Made by a program: the position numbers and the translations under genes. Source: an uncultured Clostridia bacterium (GTDB lineage: Bacteria; Bacillota; Clostridia; Christensenellales; Borkfalkiaceae). From it: a DNA stretch of 7,487 nucleotides. The stretch lies in contig CAMAJQ010000029.1 of assembly GCA_945835865.1 (NCBI GenBank), forward strand, positions 1-7,487, given 5' to 3'. The notes beneath the pieces were generated by a model. That model saw only the letters and a program-made list of their open reading frames with translations, searched no databases and had not been told where the DNA came from. Shown piece by piece: positions 1 through 6,738 of the stretch (positions are counted from its first letter, which is position 1; the number at the start of each line of letters is the position of its first letter).

Positions 1-3000
1 TCGTTAAAAACGAGTCCGAGGTATTCTCTCTTTTCTTTGGGTTTCTCCTCCGTCGCGTTTTCCGCAGAGGCGTCGTTGAGGTTTTCCGCCTTGTCCACGA
101 TGACGCTCGGCTTCTCTCCGTCGCGGAGTTGAAGTCTGCCCGTGATTTTGACGATCTCTTCCACGCGGAGGAGATCTTTGTATTTTTCGTATTTTTTGGG
201 GAAGAAAACGCATTCGATTCCGCCGTAAACGTCCTCGACGGTGGCAAAGAGCATGTTGCTGCCCGAGCGCGTCGTGATTTTGTCCGCCGCGGTAACGATC
301 CCGCCCATATAGACGGGCATATCGTTTTCCACGTTGCCGTACACGACGTTTCCGTCCTCGTCCTCGTCGTAATCGGCGAGGAGTTCGGTGGTGAAGGTGC
401 AGTCTTTGAATTTATCCATATAGCCGTCGAGGGGATGCCCCGTGACGTAGATGCCGGTGACGTTCTTTTCGAGGGTGAGCCTCGTCTTGCTGTCGTATTC
501 CGGAATCTCGGGATAGCGGACGGTAAAAGCCGTGTCCTCGCGGATAAAATCCCCGAACAGGCTGATCTGATTGCTTTCCCTCTGCTTCGCAATGATGGAA
601 ACGCGGTCGATCAGTTCCTCGTAAACGGCGATCAGTTGGCTTCTCGTTCTGCCGAGACGGTCGAAGGTGCCGGCGTAGATGAGATTTTCGACCAGCCGTT
701 TGTTGAGGACTTTGCTCTCGCAGCGGGAGATAAAATTTTCAAAGGACTGGTATTTCCCGTTCTTTTCCCTTTCGGCGACGATGCTGTCGATCGCGGTCAG
801 CCCGATTCCCTTGATGGCGGCGAGTCCGTAGCGGATCTTTCCGTCCTTGACGGAGAAGAGTCCGACGCTCTCGTTGATATCGGGCGGGAGAACGGCGATG
901 CCTTCTTCCTTGGCGTAAGTCGCGTAGTTCTTGATCTCTTCGATATTGGTGATGCGGTTGTTCAGAACGGCGGTCAGGAATTCCGCTTCGTAATAGCATT
1001 TCAGATACGCCGTCTGATAGGTGACGAGGGAATACGCCGCGGCGTGCGATTTGTTGAAGGCGTATTTCGCAAAGTCCTTCATTTCGTCCCAGATCTTGTG
1101 GGCGACGTCTTCGGGAACGCCCCTCTTCAGACAGCCGTCGATCGCAGTGGATACTTTGCCGTGTTTGTCGACCGTTTCCGGCTTGCCGTTGATGAAGATG
1201 ACCTCTTCCTTGATCATGTCGTCGACTTTCTTTTTTCCCATCATGCGTCGGACCATGTCCGCCTGTCCGAGGGTATATCCCGCGAGGGCCTGCACGATTT
1301 TCATGACCTGCTCCTGATAGACGATACAGCCGTAGGTCTGTTTGAGAATGGGTTCCAGCAGGGGATGGGCGTAGGTGATGAGTTCGGGGTTGTGCTTGCA
1401 GGAGACGAAGCGGGGAATGGAGTTCATCGGACCGGGACGGTAGAGGGACACCGCGGCGACGATATCTTCCAGACAGGTCGGGCGGAGTTCCTTCATGAAT
1501 TTCTGAAAGCCTCCCGATTCGATCTGAAAAATGGCTTTCGTATTGCCCGAAGAGAGAAGGTCGAACACCTTCGGGTCGTCGTAACTCATGCGGTCGAAAT
1601 CGAGTTCTACCCCGTGGTTGCGGTGAATGTATTCGATTGCCATTTTGATATCGGAAAGGTTTCTGAGTCCGAGGAAGTCCATTTTGAGAAACCCGAGATG
1701 CTCGAGTTCCACGCCCGTATACTGGCTCGTGATATCCTCGCCGTTTCTTCCGAGAGGCATATGGCGGTCAAGAACGTCCGCGCCGATGATGACCCCGCAG
1801 GCGTGCGTGCTCGCCTGTCTCGGTGAGTCCTCCAATTTGATGGCGATGTCTACCACGCGGCGGATCTCGGCGTTCTCATTGTATAACTCCAGAAGTTCGG
1901 GGACGGAATAATCGACTCCGAAGTCCTTGTCTCCTGCTTTGGGGTGGTATTGCCCGAAGACCTTCTTGAGAATAAAGGGGCGTTTGATTTCGATATCTTC
2001 ACCGTTTTTGGTGATTTTCGAGGGGATGGCTTTGGTGACTTTGTCAAGTTCGGCGTACGGGATTTTCAGGACACGACCGACGTCCTTGATGGCGTTTTTC
2101 GCCGCCATCGTTCCGAAGGTGACGATTTTGCATACGCGGTCGTAACCGTACTTCTGACGGACGTATTCGATGACTTCCTGGCGTCGGCTATCTTCGAAGT
2201 CGACGTCGAAATCGGGCGCGGAGACGCGCTCGGGGTTAAGGAAACGCTCGAAGTAGAGGTCGTATTTCAAAGGGTCGATGTTGGTGATCCCGATGAGATA
2301 GGCAACGATCGAGCCTGCACCCGAGCCTCGCCCCGGCCCGACGGAAATGCCCATATTCCTCGCCGCGTTGATATAGTCCCATACGATGAGGAAATATTCG
2401 ACGAAACCCTGTTTGACGATAACGGCGAGTTCGCTTTCGATGCGTTCGCGGATCTCCGGCGTTTCCCGTCCGTATTTTTTGCGGATGCCCTCGTCGATCA
2501 GCCCGCGGATATAGGTCAGGGGCTCCTCTCCCGTTTCGGGCGTGTAATGAGGGAACATATAGTGCCCGTACACGAAGCCGAAATTGCATTTTTCGCTGAT
2601 TTCCACCGTGTTGGCGATGGCGTCCGGATCGCCCGGAAAAAGCGCTTCCATCTGTTCGGGACTTTTCAGGTAAAATTCGTCGCAGGGGAAACGGAGACGG
2701 TTGGGATCGTCGTAATCGGCGCCCATCTGTACGCACATCAGAACGTCCTGCGAAAGGGCGTCCTCTTTTTCGATATAGTGCACGTCGTTTGTGGCGACGA
2801 GTTTGACGCCGTACTTTCTGGCAAACGAGCGCAGATAACGGTTGACTTCCACCTGTTCCGGTAGTCCGTGATCCTGCAATTCGAGATAAAAATCTTCCCC
2901 GAACAGGTCTTTGAACCATCGGACAAGCCTTTCCGCCTCTTCGAAATCACGGTTGAGGATGGCTTGCGGAATATCTCCCGCAAGGCAAGCCGAAAGGCAG

Positions 3001-3389
3001 ACGAGTCCCTCGTGATGCTCCCGGAGGGTCTTGAGGTCGATTCTCGGTTTATAATAGAAACCGTCCCGGAAGGCGATCGCGTTGAGAAGGGAGATGTTGT
3101 TATAGCCCGTTTCGTCTTTGCACAGAAGAACGAGGTGGTTGAGTTTGGTCTTTCCTTTTTTGACCGTCAGATCGTCGCAGACGTAAAATTCCGTTCCGAT
3201 GATCGCTTTGATCCCGACTTTTTCGCAGGCGTCGAAAAAAGCGACCGCGCCGTACATGTTGCCGTGGTCGGTGATGGCAAGAGCGGACATCCCGAGGTCT
3301 TTTGCACGCTTGGTGACCGCCGCGATCCTTGCCGCGCCGTCCAGGATGCTATATTCCGTATGAACGTGTAAATGGACGAAATCTGACAT
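1..3389 (-). CDS. dnaE: DNA polymerase III subunit alpha (DnaE), C-terminal tail cut off by the window edge
   Basis: Catalytic subunit of the replicative DNA polymerase, acting in the cytoplasm at the fork. The frame is open from ATG 3389 to the left edge (1129 codons), so only a short tail is missing. An N-terminal PHP domain (about 1-210) starts HLHVHTEYS and keeps all expected metal ligands: H8, H10, D17, H42, E67, H85, C135, D202, H204. The palm shows GPGRGSGAGS at 351-360, the catalytic PDFDVDF at 392-398 and the third aspartate, D571, in KMDFLGL. FNKSHAAAY follows around 782 in the fingers. A helix-hairpin-helix IKGIG lies at 859-863, a beta-clamp binding motif QISLF at 941-945, and an OB fold at about 1020-1095. 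GGAG stands 6 bases before the ATG, supporting this start. It lies 45 bases downstream of hemW and is probably co-transcribed with it. No frameshift or internal stop was found at the checkpoints read. PolC is excluded: there is no inserted DnaQ-like exonuclease and the domain order is that of DnaE. Confidence 0.96.
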   Translation of the reverse strand, partial: MSDFVHLHVHTEYSILDGAARIAAVTKRAKDLGMSALAITDHGNMYGAVAFFDACEKVGIKAIIGTEFYVCDDLTVKKGKTKLNHLVLLCKDETGYNNISLLNAIAFRDGFYYKPRIDLKTLREHHEGLVCLSACLAGDIPQAILNRDFEEAERLVRWFKDLFGEDFYLELQDHGLPEQVEVNRYLRSFARKYGVKLVATNDVHYIEKEDALSQDVLMCVQMGADYDDPNRLRFPCDEFYLKSPEQMEALFPGDPDAIANTVEISEKCNFGFVYGHYMFPHYTPETGEEPLTYIRGLIDEGIRKKYGRETPEIRERIESELAVIVKQGFVEYFLIVWDYINAARNMGISVGPGRGSGAGSIVAYLIGITNIDPLKYDLYFERFLNPERVSAPDFDVDFEDSRRQEVIEYVRQKYGYDRVCKIVTFGTMAAKNAIKDVGRVLKIPYAELDKVTKAIPSKITKNGEDIEIKRPFILKKVFGQYHPKAGDKDFGVDYSVPELLELYNENAEIRRVVDIAIKLEDSPRQASTHACGVIIGADVLDRHMPLGRNGEDITSQYTGVELEHLGFLKMDFLGLRNLSDIKMAIEYIHRNHGVELDFDRMSYDDPKVFDLLSSGNTKAIFQIESGGFQKFMKELRPTCLEDIVAAVSLYRPGPMNSIPRFVSCKHNPELITYAHPLLEPILKQTYGCIVYQEQVMKIVQALAGYTLGQADMVRRMMGKKKVDDMIKEEVIFINGKPETVDKHGKVSTAIDGCLKRGVPEDVAHKIWDEMKDFAKYAFNKSHAAAYSLVTYQTAYLKCYYEAEFLTAVLNNRITNIEEIKNYATYAKEEGIAVLPPDINESVGLFSVKDGKIRYGLAAIKGIGLTAIDSIVAEREKNGKYQSFENFISRCESKVLNKRLVENLIYAGTFDRLGRTRSQLIAVYEELIDRVSIIAKQRESNQISLFGDFIREDTAFTVRYPEIPEYDSKTRLTLEKNVTGIYVTGHPLDGYMDKFKDCTFTTELLADYDEDEDGNVVYGNVENDMPVYMGGIVTAADKITTRSGSNMLFATVEDVYGGIECVFFPKKYEKYKDLLRVEEIVKITGRLQLRDGEKPSVIVDKAENLNDASAENATEEKPKEKREYLGLVFN

Positions 3390-3395
3390 TTTTTT

Positions 3396-3399
3396 CTCC
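3396..3399 (-). promoter_or_regulatory. Ribosome binding site of dnaE
   Basis: GGAG on the minus strand followed by six A residues and then the dnaE ATG at 3389. It fixes the start; the encoded protein then begins at the usual place relative to the PHP motif. Confidence 0.75.
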
Positions 3400-3434
3400 G
3401 AAAAACTGATAATGGGAGGGAGGTGTCGCCGTCT

Positions 3435-4544
3435 TCAGTTCATGAAATGAACGACGATCTGATTCTGAACGAAAAGATATTCCGGGAGAACGGAAACGCG
3501 CTCTTCGGTGACGGAGAGACACTTTGCGGTGTCGTGAAGGGCGGTCTTGAAACGCTCGTCGAAGGATACGCCGAATTTCGAGGCAAAGTCCCGTTTGTTC
3601 ACCCCTTCCGACGTGCGCAGGGCGAGCATGACGTATTCAAACATCCGTTCGTCCCCCTCGATCTCTTCCGAAAAAATTTCGGCGACGCGGTTGCGGAGAA
3701 TACAGGCGGTGTATTCGTCGATGCTCTCCGTGTTGGTGAAACGCCTCTCGCCGATGAAGGAGGACGCGGAGACGCCGAAGCCGATATACTGACCTCTGTG
3801 CCAGTAATTGAGGTTGTGTGCCGATTGAAATCCGGGTTTTGCGAAATTGGAGATCTCGTATCTTTCAAACCCTTTTTCCGCGAGGTGCTTCACACCGAAG
3901 TCGTAGAGGTCCGCCGTCTCGTCTTCGGAAGGGAGATCGCCGTTGAGGTATTTCCCGAACATCGGCGTTCCCTCTTCGGGTTTCAGGGCGTACATGGAAA
4001 CGTGGCTTGCGCCCGCATCCGCGGCGAGATCGATCGATTTTTTCACGTCCTCTTCCGTCTGTCCTTCCAGTCCGATGAGAACGTCCGCGCTGAAGTTCTC
4101 CCCTTTGAGCAGGGCGGCGGCATCGAGAAAGTCTCTGACGGTATGGATACGGTTGAGTTTGCGCAGCGTTTCGTCGTCCGCCGATTGAAGTCCGACGCTG
4201 AAACGGTTGAATCCCGCTTTTTTATAGAGGGCGAGTTTTTCCGCCGTCACGGTGCCGGGATTCATCTCGATGGTGATCTCGGCGCCGTCTTTGATCCGGT
4301 AATGATTTCTCAGTTGCTTCATTCCTCCGACGATATATTTCGGATCGACAAAAGAGGGAGTTCCGCCGCCGAAATAAACGGTGTCGAACCCGTAGTCCTT
4401 CAGCGATTCCGCCCTTCCTTTCATCTCGCGGTAAAGACAGCCGAAATAGAGGTCGGCCTTTCCCGTTTCGTGCGGGTAGGACGCAAAATCGCAATAGGTG
4501 CATTTCTGTTTGCAAAAGGGAATATGAACGTAAATTCCGCTCAT
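3435..4544 (-). CDS. hemW: Radical SAM heme chaperone HemW (formerly annotated as coproporphyrinogen III oxidase-like HemN)
   Basis: A 369-residue cytoplasmic radical SAM protein, close to the usual HemW length of about 370-380. The iron-sulfur motif is CKQKCTYC (C11, C15, C18) followed by DF. True HemN oxidases carry a further cysteine there, so this favours HemW, a heme-binding chaperone thought to pass heme to target proteins. SAM-site motifs follow: GGGTP at 59-63, E93 in EMNP, and FSVGLQS at 115-121. HNLNYW at 243-248 matches the HNxxYW motif linked to heme binding in HemW. The loop around 158-163 reads GLEGQT where the family usually has GLPGQT, a small oddity. The frame is open upstream to an ATG at 4607, but the start at 4544 is chosen because GGAG lies 8 bases before it and the protein then begins MSGIYVHIPFC, as in homologues. 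It follows lepA by 150 bases, a pairing common in Firmicutes. The substrate protein cannot be told from sequence. Confidence 0.93.
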   Translation of the reverse strand: MSGIYVHIPFCKQKCTYCDFASYPHETGKADLYFGCLYREMKGRAESLKDYGFDTVYFGGGTPSFVDPKYIVGGMKQLRNHYRIKDGAEITIEMNPGTVTAEKLALYKKAGFNRFSVGLQSADDETLRKLNRIHTVRDFLDAAALLKGENFSADVLIGLEGQTEEDVKKSIDLAADAGASHVSMYALKPEEGTPMFGKYLNGDLPSEDETADLYDFGVKHLAEKGFERYEISNFAKPGFQSAHNLNYWHRGQYIGFGVSASSFIGERRFTNTESIDEYTACILRNRVAEIFSEEIEGDERMFEYVMLALRTSEGVNKRDFASKFGVSFDERFKTALHDTAKCLSVTEERVSVLPEYLFVQNQIVVHFMN

Positions 4545-4552
4545 GTCGTTGT

Positions 4553-4556
4553 CTCC
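4553..4556 (-). promoter_or_regulatory. Ribosome binding site of hemW
   Basis: GGAG on the minus strand, 8 bases upstream of the ATG at 4544. It decides for this start over the in-frame ATG at 4607, which would add 21 low-complexity, Arg-rich residues with no family match. Confidence 0.7.
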
Positions 4557-4559
4557 GTT

Positions 4560-4583
4560 CGGCGGGGAAAAGGACGCCCGCCG
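4560..4583 (-). other. GC-rich stem-loop in the hemW leader
   Basis: Perfect 7-base-pair inverted repeat CGGCGGG/CCCGCCG (4560-4566 and 4577-4583) with a 10-base loop. In the lepA-hemW transcript it ends 3 bases before the hemW GGAG. No U tract follows it, so it is not an intrinsic terminator. It may influence translation initiation or mRNA stability; that role is inference. Confidence 0.5.
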
Positions 4584-4666
4584 TCGTTCGTATGTTCGTC
4601 CGCTCACGTGTGCATCAGATCAAACGGGCAGACGATCGGCTTATACGGGGTTTTTCAGTCGTCGGC

Positions 4667-4694
4667 GATCCGAAGTCGGGGCGTTTCCCGGATC
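4667..4694 (-). repeat. Short inverted repeat directly after the lepA stop
   Basis: GATCCG at 4667-4672 and CGGATC at 4689-4694 form a perfect 6-base palindromic pair around a 16-base interior, starting at the base after the lepA stop codon. No T run follows on the minus strand, so it is a poor terminator candidate. It could be a processing or stability hairpin, or chance. The rest of the 150-base lepA-hemW gap shows only the hairpin next to the hemW ribosome binding site. Confidence 0.3.
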
Positions 4695-6512
4695 TCAGTC
4701 GTCCGAACTGTCGAGTTTGAGAATGGACATGAAAGCCTCGCTCGGCACTTCGACGGAGCCTAACTGCCGCATTTTCTTCTTTCCTTCCTTCTGTTTTTCG
4801 AGCAGTTTGCGCTTTCTCGTGATATCGCCTCCGTAGCACTTGGCAAGAACGTCTTTCCGCATGGCTTTGACCGTTTCGCGGGCGATGATTTTTCCGCCGA
4901 CCGCCGCCTGGATGGGCACTTCGAAGAGTTGGCGGGGAATGACGTCCTTCAGTCGTTCGGCGAGGGCTCGCCCCCTCGCGTACGCTTTGTCTTTATGGAC
5001 GATGACGGACAGAGCGTCGCAGACGTCTCCGTTCAGAAGCATATCCAGTTTGACGAGTTCGCTTTTTTCATATCCCGCGAGTTCGTAGTCAAAGGACGCG
5101 TATCCGCGCGTTCTGCTCTTGAGTCCGTCGAAGAAATCGAAGATGATCTCGTTCAGGGGAAGTCTGTATTTCAGTCTGACGCGCTTGGCGTCGAGATAAG
5201 TCATATCGGTGAATACCCCGCGTTTGTCCTGGCACAGATCCATGATCGCGCCGACGTAATCGGGGGGCGTAAAGATATTCGCTTCGATCACAGGTTCTTC
5301 CGTTCTCTCGATGCTCGAGACGTTGGGGAAACGGCTGGGGTTGTCGACGACGGCCATCGTCCCGTCGGTCAGATAGACGTGATAGGAGACCGAGGGGGCG
5401 GTCGTGATGATATCGAGATCGAATTCTCTCTCGATCCGTTCCTGAATGATCTCCATGTGCAGAAGACCGAGGAAACCGCATCGGAATCCGAAGCCGAGAG
5501 CGTCCGAACTGTCCGGTTCGAAGGTGAGGGAAGCGTCGTTGAGTTTGAGTTTGAGGAGGGCTTCTTTCAGATCGTTGAAGCGGGAACCGTCGAGGGGATA
5601 AATACCCGAAAAGACGACGGGTTGTACCTTTTTATATCCCGGAAGAGGATGCGCGGCAGGGGTGTCTACCCCCGTGATCGTGTCGCCCACGTTGATATCT
5701 TCGATGCTCTTGATGCTCGCGGCGATGTAGCCGACTTCCCCGGCGCACAGCGTTTTCTTGGGCAGGAGGCGGGGGTTGAAGGTCCCGACTTCGGTGACGT
5801 CGAATTGTTTGCTCCCCGTAAAAGTCCTGATCTTCATGCCCGGAGCGACCGTTCCTTCCACGATGCGGACGAAACAGATGACCCCTTTGAAATTGTCGTA
5901 ATAGGAATCGAAGATGAGGGCTTGCAGGGGGGCGTCGTCGTCTCCCTGCGGCGGGGGGATCAGCGCGACGATCTGTTCGAGGACCTGATCGATATTGACG
6001 CCGTTTTTCGCGGAGATGCGGGGGGCGGCGGATCCGTCCAGACCGATCACGTCTTCGATCTCCTTTGCCGTCCCGTCCGGGTCGGCGGAGGGAAGGTCGA
6101 TTTTGTTGATGACGGGCATGATTTCCAGATTGTTGTCGAGCGCGAGATAGCAGTTGGCGAGGGTCTGCGCTTCGATGCCCTGCGTTGCGTCGACGATGAG
6201 GATCGCCCCTTCGCACGCCGCGAGAGAACGGGAAACTTCGTAGGTGAAGTCGACGTGCCCCGGAGTGTCGATCAGGTTGAAGACGTAATCTTTCCCGTTC
6301 TTTGCGCGATACGCCATGCGCACGGGAGTGAGTTTGATGGTGATTCCTCTCTCCCGTTCGATATCCATCGAATCGAGAAGCTGTTCCTCCATATCCCTTT
6401 CCGCAACCTGACCGGTCATTTCCATGATGCGGTCGGCAAGCGTCGACTTGCCGTGATCGATATGGGCGACGATGCAGAAATTTCTGATGTTTTCTTTTAC
6501 GGTAGATGCCAT
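4695..6512 (-). CDS. lepA: Elongation factor 4 (LepA), ribosome-associated translational GTPase
   Basis: A complete 605-residue protein of normal LepA length. It is a translational GTPase that binds the ribosome and is implicated in back-translocation and in 30S subunit biogenesis. The G motifs are all present: G1 AHIDHGKST at 16-24, G2 RGITIKLT at 55-62, G3 DTPGH at 82-86 with catalytic-type H86, G4 NKID at 136-139 and G5 SAK at 167-169. The EF-G-like middle domains contain the typical [14 protein letters not shown] stretch. The LepA-specific C-terminal domain is seen in [20 protein letters not shown] and [11 protein letters not shown] near the end. The frame stays open upstream to 6839, but that extension crosses the promoter region and has no family match. 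ATG 6512 is preceded by AAGGA with 8 bases between and gives the usual N-terminus. It is the first gene of a probable lepA-hemW-dnaE operon. Confidence 0.97.
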   Translation of the reverse strand: MASTVKENIRNFCIVAHIDHGKSTLADRIMEMTGQVAERDMEEQLLDSMDIERERGITIKLTPVRMAYRAKNGKDYVFNLIDTPGHVDFTYEVSRSLAACEGAILIVDATQGIEAQTLANCYLALDNNLEIMPVINKIDLPSADPDGTAKEIEDVIGLDGSAAPRISAKNGVNIDQVLEQIVALIPPPQGDDDAPLQALIFDSYYDNFKGVICFVRIVEGTVAPGMKIRTFTGSKQFDVTEVGTFNPRLLPKKTLCAGEVGYIAASIKSIEDINVGDTITGVDTPAAHPLPGYKKVQPVVFSGIYPLDGSRFNDLKEALLKLKLNDASLTFEPDSSDALGFGFRCGFLGLLHMEIIQERIEREFDLDIITTAPSVSYHVYLTDGTMAVVDNPSRFPNVSSIERTEEPVIEANIFTPPDYVGAIMDLCQDKRGVFTDMTYLDAKRVRLKYRLPLNEIIFDFFDGLKSRTRGYASFDYELAGYEKSELVKLDMLLNGDVCDALSVIVHKDKAYARGRALAERLKDVIPRQLFEVPIQAAVGGKIIARETVKAMRKDVLAKCYGGDITRKRKLLEKQKEGKKKMRQLGSVEVPSEAFMSILKLDSSDD

Positions 6513-6519
6513 GACTTTT

Positions 6520-6524
6520 TCCTT
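6520..6524 (-). promoter_or_regulatory. Ribosome binding site of lepA
   Basis: AAGGA on the minus strand, 7-8 bases before ATG 6512 in an A-rich stretch. It supports the internal ATG rather than the upstream start at 6839. Confidence 0.6.
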
Positions 6525-6573
6525 TTTCGCGGGGAGGCGGTTTTCCTGACAAGGCGCAAAAATATTCAGTATA

Positions 6574-6602
6574 ATTATATAACAAAACGCTTCCAAATGC
6601 AA
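6574..6602 (-). promoter_or_regulatory. Sigma-A-type promoter for lepA (leftward)
   Basis: Minus strand: -35 TTGCAT at 6597-6602, exactly 17 bases, then a perfect -10 TATAAT at 6574-6579. Transcription would start near 6567, giving a leader of about 55 bases before the lepA ATG. It is the only good leftward promoter I found upstream of lepA-hemW-dnaE, so it is the likely operon promoter. Confidence 0.75.
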
Positions 6603-6662
6603 CCGTTTGCGACGGGCTTTCGGAGATTTCGGAGAAAAGGAAGAGAGAAAGGCAAACGGTTG
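6600..6662. repeat. Inverted repeat overlapping both divergent -35 boxes
   Basis: CAACCGTTTGC at 6600-6610 and its exact reverse complement GCAAACGGTTG at 6652-6662, with 41 bases between. Read in each promoter's own direction, both copies are GCAAACGGTTG, and the final TTG is the start of each -35 hexamer. The copies are centred 52 bases apart, close to five helical turns. Neither transcript includes the pair, so a DNA-level role (regulator site or upstream promoter element) is more likely than an RNA hairpin. Confidence 0.6.
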
Positions 6663-6688
6663 ACTTTTTTCTTTTCCCGGCGTATAAT
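6660..6688 (+). promoter_or_regulatory. Sigma-A-type promoter for the GDPD gene (rightward)
   Basis: TTGACT at 6660-6665, 17 bases, then a perfect TATAAT at 6683-6688. The expected start is near 6695, leaving a leader of about 44 bases. The spacer begins with a T-rich run. It lies back to back with the lepA promoter. Confidence 0.8.
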
Positions 6689-6698
6689 GAAAACGTTC

Positions 6699-6718
6699 GA
6701 GGGCGGTCGGTCGCCCTC
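6699..6718 (+). other. 5'-leader stem-loop of the GDPD transcript
   Basis: GAGGGCG at 6699-6705 pairs perfectly with CGCCCTC at 6712-6718 around a 6-base loop. It would begin about 4 bases from the predicted transcript 5' end and finish 6 bases before the AGAGGTG ribosome binding site. No T run follows. A 5'-stabilising or translation-tuning hairpin is plausible, but that is inference. Confidence 0.5.
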
Positions 6719-6724
6719 CGGACG

Positions 6725-6731
6725 AGAGGTG
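6725..6731 (+). promoter_or_regulatory. Ribosome binding site of the GDPD gene
   Basis: AGAGGTG followed by 7 bases and the ATG at 6739. It supports this start. Confidence 0.65.
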
Positions 6732-6738
6732 AACGGAT

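Noticed and set aside
129..1826. 565-codon plus-strand open frame opposite dnaE
   Set aside because: It is the mirror of a firmly identified dnaE reading frame, rich in D, V, F and R with no motif or ribosome binding site. Such long antisense frames arise from the codon bias of this genome.
1944..2864. 306-codon plus-strand open frame opposite dnaE
   Set aside because: Antisense shadow overlapping the polymerase palm motifs, which are clearly encoded on the minus strand.
3391..3405. TTTTTC/GAAAAA stem that would put the dnaE GGA in a loop
   Set aside because: Almost all A-U pairs with a 3-base loop, so it is too weak to assume it forms.
4545..4607. 21-residue N-terminal extension of hemW
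   Set aside because: No ribosome binding site, and the extension lies over the leader hairpin. Homologues begin close to the IYVHIPFC segment.
4641..4650. TATAAG on the minus strand in the lepA-hemW gap as a hemW promoter
   Set aside because: No acceptable -35 hexamer lies at the right distance.
4667..4694. Intrinsic terminator after lepA
   Set aside because: The inverted repeat is short with a large loop, and no T run follows on the minus strand.
3423..4763. 446-codon plus-strand open frame opposite hemW
   Set aside because: Antisense shadow of hemW with no recognisable domain.
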